Made by a program: the position numbers and the translations under genes. Positions 50,380-55,512 of a stretch of DNA of 55,512 nt are shown here, one piece after another. Origin of the DNA: Bacteroidetes bacterium QS_3_64_15 (GTDB taxonomy: Bacteria > Bacteroidota > Rhodothermia > Rhodothermales > Salinibacteraceae); the NCBI GenBank assembly GCA_003022565.1, contig PXTN01000017.1:1-55512 (forward strand), in the 5' to 3' direction. The notes under the pieces were generated by a model. The model was not told the origin of the DNA. It worked only from the letters and a program-made list of their open reading frames with translations, and did no database searches. Numbering within the stretch: the stretch's first letter is position 1; every line of letters begins with the position of its first letter.

Positions 50380-51144
50380 TTACTCACGGAGCATCCACTC
50401 AAACTTAGTCTCTTCAAAGTATTCAACAACTTGATTATAATTTTTTATTAGATTATTTAACTTTTCGGGGTTCTGCCTTGATGTTCCAGAGTGAACATTG
50501 CTTTCTGGTACATTTAGCTTTTCGAATATATTTTCCATTACTTTTTCCTTTCTTTCTACTAAGCTTTTATAGTATACCTTTACCATGTCTTTTTCGTGGA
50601 ATAGGTTGTCCCCCCAATTAACCATTTTTTTTGTTTTTCTTATACTCTCCATTACACTTTTGGGATTTAGTGTTACTTTCTTGTTTTCTAAGTCAGTTTT
50701 ACGCTCTGCAGAATTCCAAACGTCAGTTTTATTGGCTATCTTTCTCGATACTATTGTCCTTAGTATATTTTTTCTCTTCAGATGTATTATAAATAGGTTA
50801 TCTTTATTAAGTAGTTCTTTCCATACTGAGAAACTATCCTCCTTAGCACCGTGATAGTAAAATAATTTAAACCCCAATGCATTAATGAAAGTTGGTTGCT
50901 TATCGTATATATCGTCTATACTTTTTATACTTTTACTATTGTTTAAAATTTCCCCATAGCACTTGATGTTATCGTGATGGTTGAGAAGTGAAACGAGCAT
51001 AGTTGACCCTGTCCTTGATCTCGACAGTACGACGAAATTTTTGTAATCTCTATTTCCGAAGTTTTTAAGGGTTTCGTAAGCCACTTTTTGCACTATTTTT
51101 TTTGGCCTTCTTATGGTATCTATGAGTTTTTCTTTAAATTTCAT
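50380..51144 (-). CDS. Stf0-like sulfotransferase, AT-rich
   Basis: 'FVVLSRSRTGSTMLVSLLNHHDNIKCYGEILNN' (5'-PSB); 'LKRKNILRTIVSRKIANKTDVWN'. Confidence 0.85.
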   Translation of the reverse strand: MKFKEKLIDTIRRPKKIVQKVAYETLKNFGNRDYKNFVVLSRSRTGSTMLVSLLNHHDNIKCYGEILNNSKSIKSIDDIYDKQPTFINALGFKLFYYHGAKEDSFSVWKELLNKDNLFIIHLKRKNILRTIVSRKIANKTDVWNSAERKTDLENKKVTLNPKSVMESIRKTKKMVNWGDNLFHEKDMVKVYYKSLVERKEKVMENIFEKLNVPESNVHSGTSRQNPEKLNNLIKNYNQVVEYFEETKFEWMLRE

Positions 51145-51450
51145 TTCAATTTTTGTTTATTCTCTTTAATAACCTATGGTAGTGAATATAAGAGCGGTAC
51201 TCCCTTGCTAACAGTTTACCTCAATACTTTTTAATGCTATGATTTTTTTATACATATTGCGGTACCCTTTTATCATTTTTTTCTTTGGCGAATTTCCGGT
51301 GGTTGGCCTATCGCGTGTTGGTGAATATTGTCCCTTGCGGGCAGTCAGGAGGGATTTTCATCAATCTACCTCGGTTTAATTCGCAAAATCCGGCATTTTT
51401 TCTCAAAAAAGGCGCTCCCGGGGAAGGGTAGGACAGGTGCCGTGGCAAAA

Positions 51451-52359
51451 TTATGCTCTCAGACGCCAGAGACGCCGATTTCGCCCACATGCAAGAGGCC
51501 CACTACCCGAATACCCATACTTCCTCAATGTATCGGCTGCCTCGGATTCTATCCGATCCATTTCACCGGAGGAGAGACGAGAGAGCGACCGGTCGTTCAT
51601 ATTTCGAATAGGTTCGTTGTATCCGTTTATGTTCCACTTTCCACGAAGCACGTCTTCAGGCAAAGACGGAAGACCAAGGAACTCGGTGATTTGTCCTACC
51701 ACCTGGACTGGATTCTCAGTTAACTCTTCGTACCGGAGGTGTAGAAACCGCTCTGCGCGAGAACGAGCCGCCGACACAACATCGTCACTCCGGCGCCATT
51801 GTCGTGCGCAGAGGTCGATAGGATACTCCCCTTGGTATTTTGGGTTGTCCCAACGCCCCGGATTGGCTTTCCGTCGAATGCCTTCTGCCACGGCGTATCC
51901 ATCCCTGACGATGTAGATGAAATACGCTGGACGGAAGTACTTTTGCAGATACGGAATTCGTACGGCGTTCGCGATGGATTTCTCCAGCAGGTTATCAGCT
52001 TTGGAAGCATAATAAAGAGACCACTGGCGTTTTATGCGCCGGGCCCGTTCTGGTCCTTCACTGGGCCTAATGCGCATCTCATCGTGGCACTTGTGCCACA
52101 TTCGCGTCCACCCTTCTTCTTCAGGACGTGGAAGGACATCCGTAAGCACAACACCCTCATGGGGAAGTCCCTCAATGTCCGGATGGGAGGCCAATATTTC
52201 ATTCAAAAGTGTGGTTCCAGAGTTGTAGCACCCGATGATGAAGATCCACCGTTCCGGTTGGGGTTCAAATCCAAGGGGCGTGAGCGCCTTTTGTAGCAGG
52301 CTCGACTTTTGTAACCGAGGATGCAACAGCTGCATACATCGCTTAGGTACTTGCCTCAT
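51451..52359 (-). CDS. Sulfotransferase family protein
   Basis: 'WIFIIGCYNSGTTLLNEILASHPDIEGLPHEG'; 'YIVRDGYAVAEGIRRKANP'; 'RFLHLRYEELTENPVQVVGQITEFLGL'. Confidence 0.9.
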   Translation of the reverse strand: MRQVPKRCMQLLHPRLQKSSLLQKALTPLGFEPQPERWIFIIGCYNSGTTLLNEILASHPDIEGLPHEGVVLTDVLPRPEEEGWTRMWHKCHDEMRIRPSEGPERARRIKRQWSLYYASKADNLLEKSIANAVRIPYLQKYFRPAYFIYIVRDGYAVAEGIRRKANPGRWDNPKYQGEYPIDLCARQWRRSDDVVSAARSRAERFLHLRYEELTENPVQVVGQITEFLGLPSLPEDVLRGKWNINGYNEPIRNMNDRSLSRLSSGEMDRIESEAADTLRKYGYSGSGPLACGRNRRLWRLRA

Positions 52360-52365
52360 CGAGAT

Positions 52366-53331
52366 CTACCCGATCCATTCTTGCTTCAGTTGAAAGACTT
52401 CGCGGCAGGTATTAGTCGCCAGAATCCAGGCTTTCGTCTTCCACAACGCCCGTGTGTTCGGAACTGTGAGGCGTGGCACTTCAAACAGATCTTTCCTCTG
52501 ATCAGCATAGGCACGGACGGTTGTCACCGCCCCATCAAATCCTTCTTCAAATGCAATCTTTTTAGTGCAATTGTCCCAATGAGCGCGTCCACCGTACGGG
52601 TACGCGAACCAGTCTACCGGCTGGTTAGTCCAAGATTCCAACTTTTCCTTTCCTTCCTTCATCTCGCGGCGTACATCCTGCGAGGACTGACGTGCTAAGT
52701 TTGGATGTGTCACAGTATGAGCTCCGAGATCCAGCCAGGGGGAGCTACAAGCATCCTTGATTTCTGACGGTTGAGCAAACGCATTGCTGGGAATCTCTCC
52801 TGGAATCCCGGCTTCGATATCCTTCCGTACACGATCTGCAACTTCTGGAGATGCTTCCAGAAACCATCGCTTGGACCGCGAACGAAAGTCTTTTTGATCC
52901 GAAGGATCAGTAAGGTCGAACGAGACACAGCCGGGACCGGGATCGATGCTCAATTCTGGTTGGACAACCCGCACAGCAAAGTCTACAAGGTCCCACCAGG
53001 GAAGAATGTCCTCTTTTACAAACTGAGTTGTCACAAACCACGTTACTGGAACCTCGAACTGTTCAAACACCGGGAGAGCAAGGGAAAGATTATTCCGGTA
53101 CCCATCGTCCATTGTCACGGCAACCTGCCAGGTATCTGTGGGACCTGAGCACAAAATTTTCTCTAAGGTTACAAAGTCTGCGAACTCCGATAGCCAACTT
53201 AGTTGTTTCCTCAAGGTGGCAATCGGTACAGCTCCCTGTCGCCCAAAGTAGTTTTCATTACCACTCGAAGTTTCACCTGCGCAAAAAGCATGATAAACAA
53301 GAATTATTTTTTTGGACATCTGCCACCTCAT
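52366..53331 (-). CDS. Polysaccharide deacetylase (NodB/CE4) family
   Basis: 'VAVTMDDGYRNNLSLALPVFEQFEVPVTWFVTTQFV'; 'LGAHTVTHPNLARQSSQDVRREMKEGKEKLESWTNQPVDWFAYPYGG'. Confidence 0.92.
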   Translation of the reverse strand: MRWQMSKKIILVYHAFCAGETSSGNENYFGRQGAVPIATLRKQLSWLSEFADFVTLEKILCSGPTDTWQVAVTMDDGYRNNLSLALPVFEQFEVPVTWFVTTQFVKEDILPWWDLVDFAVRVVQPELSIDPGPGCVSFDLTDPSDQKDFRSRSKRWFLEASPEVADRVRKDIEAGIPGEIPSNAFAQPSEIKDACSSPWLDLGAHTVTHPNLARQSSQDVRREMKEGKEKLESWTNQPVDWFAYPYGGRAHWDNCTKKIAFEEGFDGAVTTVRAYADQRKDLFEVPRLTVPNTRALWKTKAWILATNTCREVFQLKQEWIG

Positions 53332-53385
53332 CCTATACTTTCTACCTGTCTAATTTTTTTTCGCACTCAATTTTACTTATTACTA

Positions 53386-54258
53386 TCATTTAACCAAAAA
53401 GGCATTGTATAATGTTCCGACCAACTGTTTCAAGTGGAAAGGATATTGAGCCAGGCTTACTATAACCCTCACTATTCCGACAAAATAATTTCCTTCGCCG
53501 AAGTTCAGCTGTGCCAATCTGAGCGACTCTCTAGAGTAAAACTTTCTTCGCTTTATAAATCGAAGGTTTCTCAACTCATCTGAGAATTTCTCCCTCATGT
53601 ATTTTTTTGACCTAACTACTTTCTCTAGAGAAGGCTTACCCGTATACCTTTTTATTACTGTTAAAGATCTCAAAGGATAAAACTTTGTTTTTTTTGCGAG
53701 ACGTATATATAAATCCCAGTCTTGGTGTCTAGGCAAATTTTCGTCAAACCCACCGACTCGCCGGAGCGTTTTCTTTTCTATAAGGGCTACAGCCGTAGTC
53801 CCAATACTACCCTCTGTAAGAAGTTTTTCCTTTATATAACCTTTCCATTTCGGATATATTTTGTTTTTCTTAAATCCTCTATCTAATATAAATCCCGTGT
53901 AAAATACCCCCCAGTTTTTGCCCATTCTTTTAGCACCACTAACTAGTGTTCTGAGGTGATTTTTCTTGATTAGATCATCATCGTCTATCATTAGTACATA
54001 TCTCCCGTTTGCATTCTCAATCCCAGTATTCCGAGCGGCAGATCCACCTCGGTTTACTTCGTGTCTTACATACTTTACTTTTGAATCACCAATGGAACAA
54101 ATCACATCTCTTGTGTTATCTTCAGAAGCATCATCAACAACAATTAGCTCCCAGCCTTCGAAGGTTTGTTCTCGTACGCTTTGAATTGTATGTCCGACAA
54201 GGCCTGCACGGTTATACGTAGGAATTATTACACTCACTTTCGGTCTTGCACCTTTCAC
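53386..54258 (-). CDS. Glycosyltransferase family 2, AT-rich
   Basis: 'KVSVIIPTYNRAGLVGHTIQSVREQTFEGWELIVVDDASEDNT'; 'RYVLMIDDDDLIKKNHL'. Confidence 0.94.
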   Translation of the reverse strand: MKGARPKVSVIIPTYNRAGLVGHTIQSVREQTFEGWELIVVDDASEDNTRDVICSIGDSKVKYVRHEVNRGGSAARNTGIENANGRYVLMIDDDDLIKKNHLRTLVSGAKRMGKNWGVFYTGFILDRGFKKNKIYPKWKGYIKEKLLTEGSIGTTAVALIEKKTLRRVGGFDENLPRHQDWDLYIRLAKKTKFYPLRSLTVIKRYTGKPSLEKVVRSKKYMREKFSDELRNLRFIKRRKFYSRESLRLAQLNFGEGNYFVGIVRVIVSLAQYPFHLKQLVGTLYNAFLVK

Positions 54259-54344
54259 GTCGTTAATCTAACCTTGGTCGCGTGTTGAATTATACGATTC
54301 TTTTGGCTACCGGACAGTTTTTCTAACCGATCTTCCGCACCCGG

Positions 54345-55480
54345 CTACGGCGGGCGGGAAGCATAAAGTTTCTCGTACCTCACGAGTAGCAGGTGGATCC
54401 CATGAAAGGCCTGAAACACCCACCTGGCCGTCGGGCGCTGAGTCGGATTTCCCTTCTGGTCAGGAAACGCTAAGCCCGAGGCCTGTAGGCCCTCTCGGAT
54501 CCGCCATTCCAGGGCCGAATAGACAAGCAAACACAGCGCCAAGGCCATGAGCAAGGTCATGACCCGCTTCTCGCCCTGCAGGTAGATCGAGGAAGCCATA
54601 AACCAGGGCTCCTTCAAAAAGCTCTGGGCCTCTTCTTGACTCGGACCTGTCCCTTGTAGCCCCTCAGGAGCTCCTCGGCCTCTTCCGAATACACAACCAG
54701 CCACCGCTGCTCCACGCCTCCGTACTCAGAGCGGTATTCTTCCCCGCGGTAGCTTTCTGTGAGGGAACCTATCGATCGATCTCCGCCTCCTGAATCCGCG
54801 TTTTTGCATAACGAAATTGTCTCAGGTACTCGCGTCATAAACTTGACGCCGCCCTCGGTGAGTTTCTCAACGTGATCGGCGCTGTAAAGGGAGCTATCTG
54901 CGACCACGTAGTCGAACCCGTGCGCATTCTGAAGGTGATCGACGTGACGTTCGATCAGTTACGGGAAGCTACCCGGATCGCTTACATTACCGGAAAGCGG
55001 CTTCATGAGGACTGGGAGCCCGGCCTTCCGCTTGGGCACCCATGTCGAGAACGACCTGGTCTAAATCCGGGCGATTGTCGCGCGAATGGCCTTGCTGGAC
55101 GCGAATGACACTGTCGTCGGAAGACTCGGTAGAGCCTGTATCGGTGTCGTATTCGCCCTCGAACGAGAAGCTGGTCGTATCCAAGTGGGCAAATCGCGAG
55201 GTGAGCCCAAGCCGATCCGCCGCGCTGGAAGCTTCGAGCCGTCCTGCTGGGAATCTTTCTCCTGCTGGGAAAGGAACCTCGATACTGACAGTCTGCTGGT
55301 AAAGCATGCCGTTCTCTATTCGGCCGACCTCTCGAGTACCGTTTCGAGCTTAAGCCCGTCGAGTTCTTCTCTCTTTTGTGGAACGTCGATCGACACACCC
55401 TCACTCATACCTTCAATAGTCCGTGCAGGTTGAGAGGTCGATGATAGCCATCAGACGGCCATGCGTCCGGTATGGACCAC
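54345..55480 (-). pseudogene. IS1634-type (IS4 superfamily) transposase, frameshifted
   Basis: Minus fragments in order: 'SSAADRLGLTSRFAHLDTTSFSFEGEYDTD', 'HSRDNRPDLDQVVLDMGA', 'MVADSSLYSADHVEKLTEGGVKFMTRVPETI', 'SIYLQGEKRVMTLLMALALCLLVYSALEWRIREGLQ'. Confidence 0.85.
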
Positions 55481-55512
55481 CGATTGGACACGTGGGTCTT
55501 TTCGGTCGTACT

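Overview
High-GC bacterial chromosome segment. Gene content and codon style suggest a Salinibacter/Rhodothermota-type halophile; this is inference and no database was searched. Left part (1-33.3 kb): signalling genes (response regulators, histidine kinases, a six-PAS hybrid kinase, an HTCS-like giant kinase), K+ uptake genes (TrkH/TrkA plus a decayed second trkA-trkH), a TetR/TolC/MFP/RND efflux operon, and a SAM-I riboswitch with terminator upstream of metY-metX. Middle (33.3-38 kb): an IS630 remnant, truncated gene fragments (glycosyltransferase, GDP-fucose synthase, HEPN-like) and a nucleotidyltransferase/small-protein module. Right part (38-55.5 kb): a surface-polysaccharide region of patchy GC with six sulfotransferase-type genes plus a seventh fragment, glycosyltransferases, sugar epimerases, a polysaccharide deacetylase, and broken IS256- and IS1634-type elements. 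The most unusual non-genic signal is a family of degenerate direct-repeat arrays with 7-8 bp period in many intergenic gaps, often as facing inverted pairs. One pair tightly brackets a four-helix-bundle (S23/IVP/Avd-like) gene lodged inside the efflux operon.
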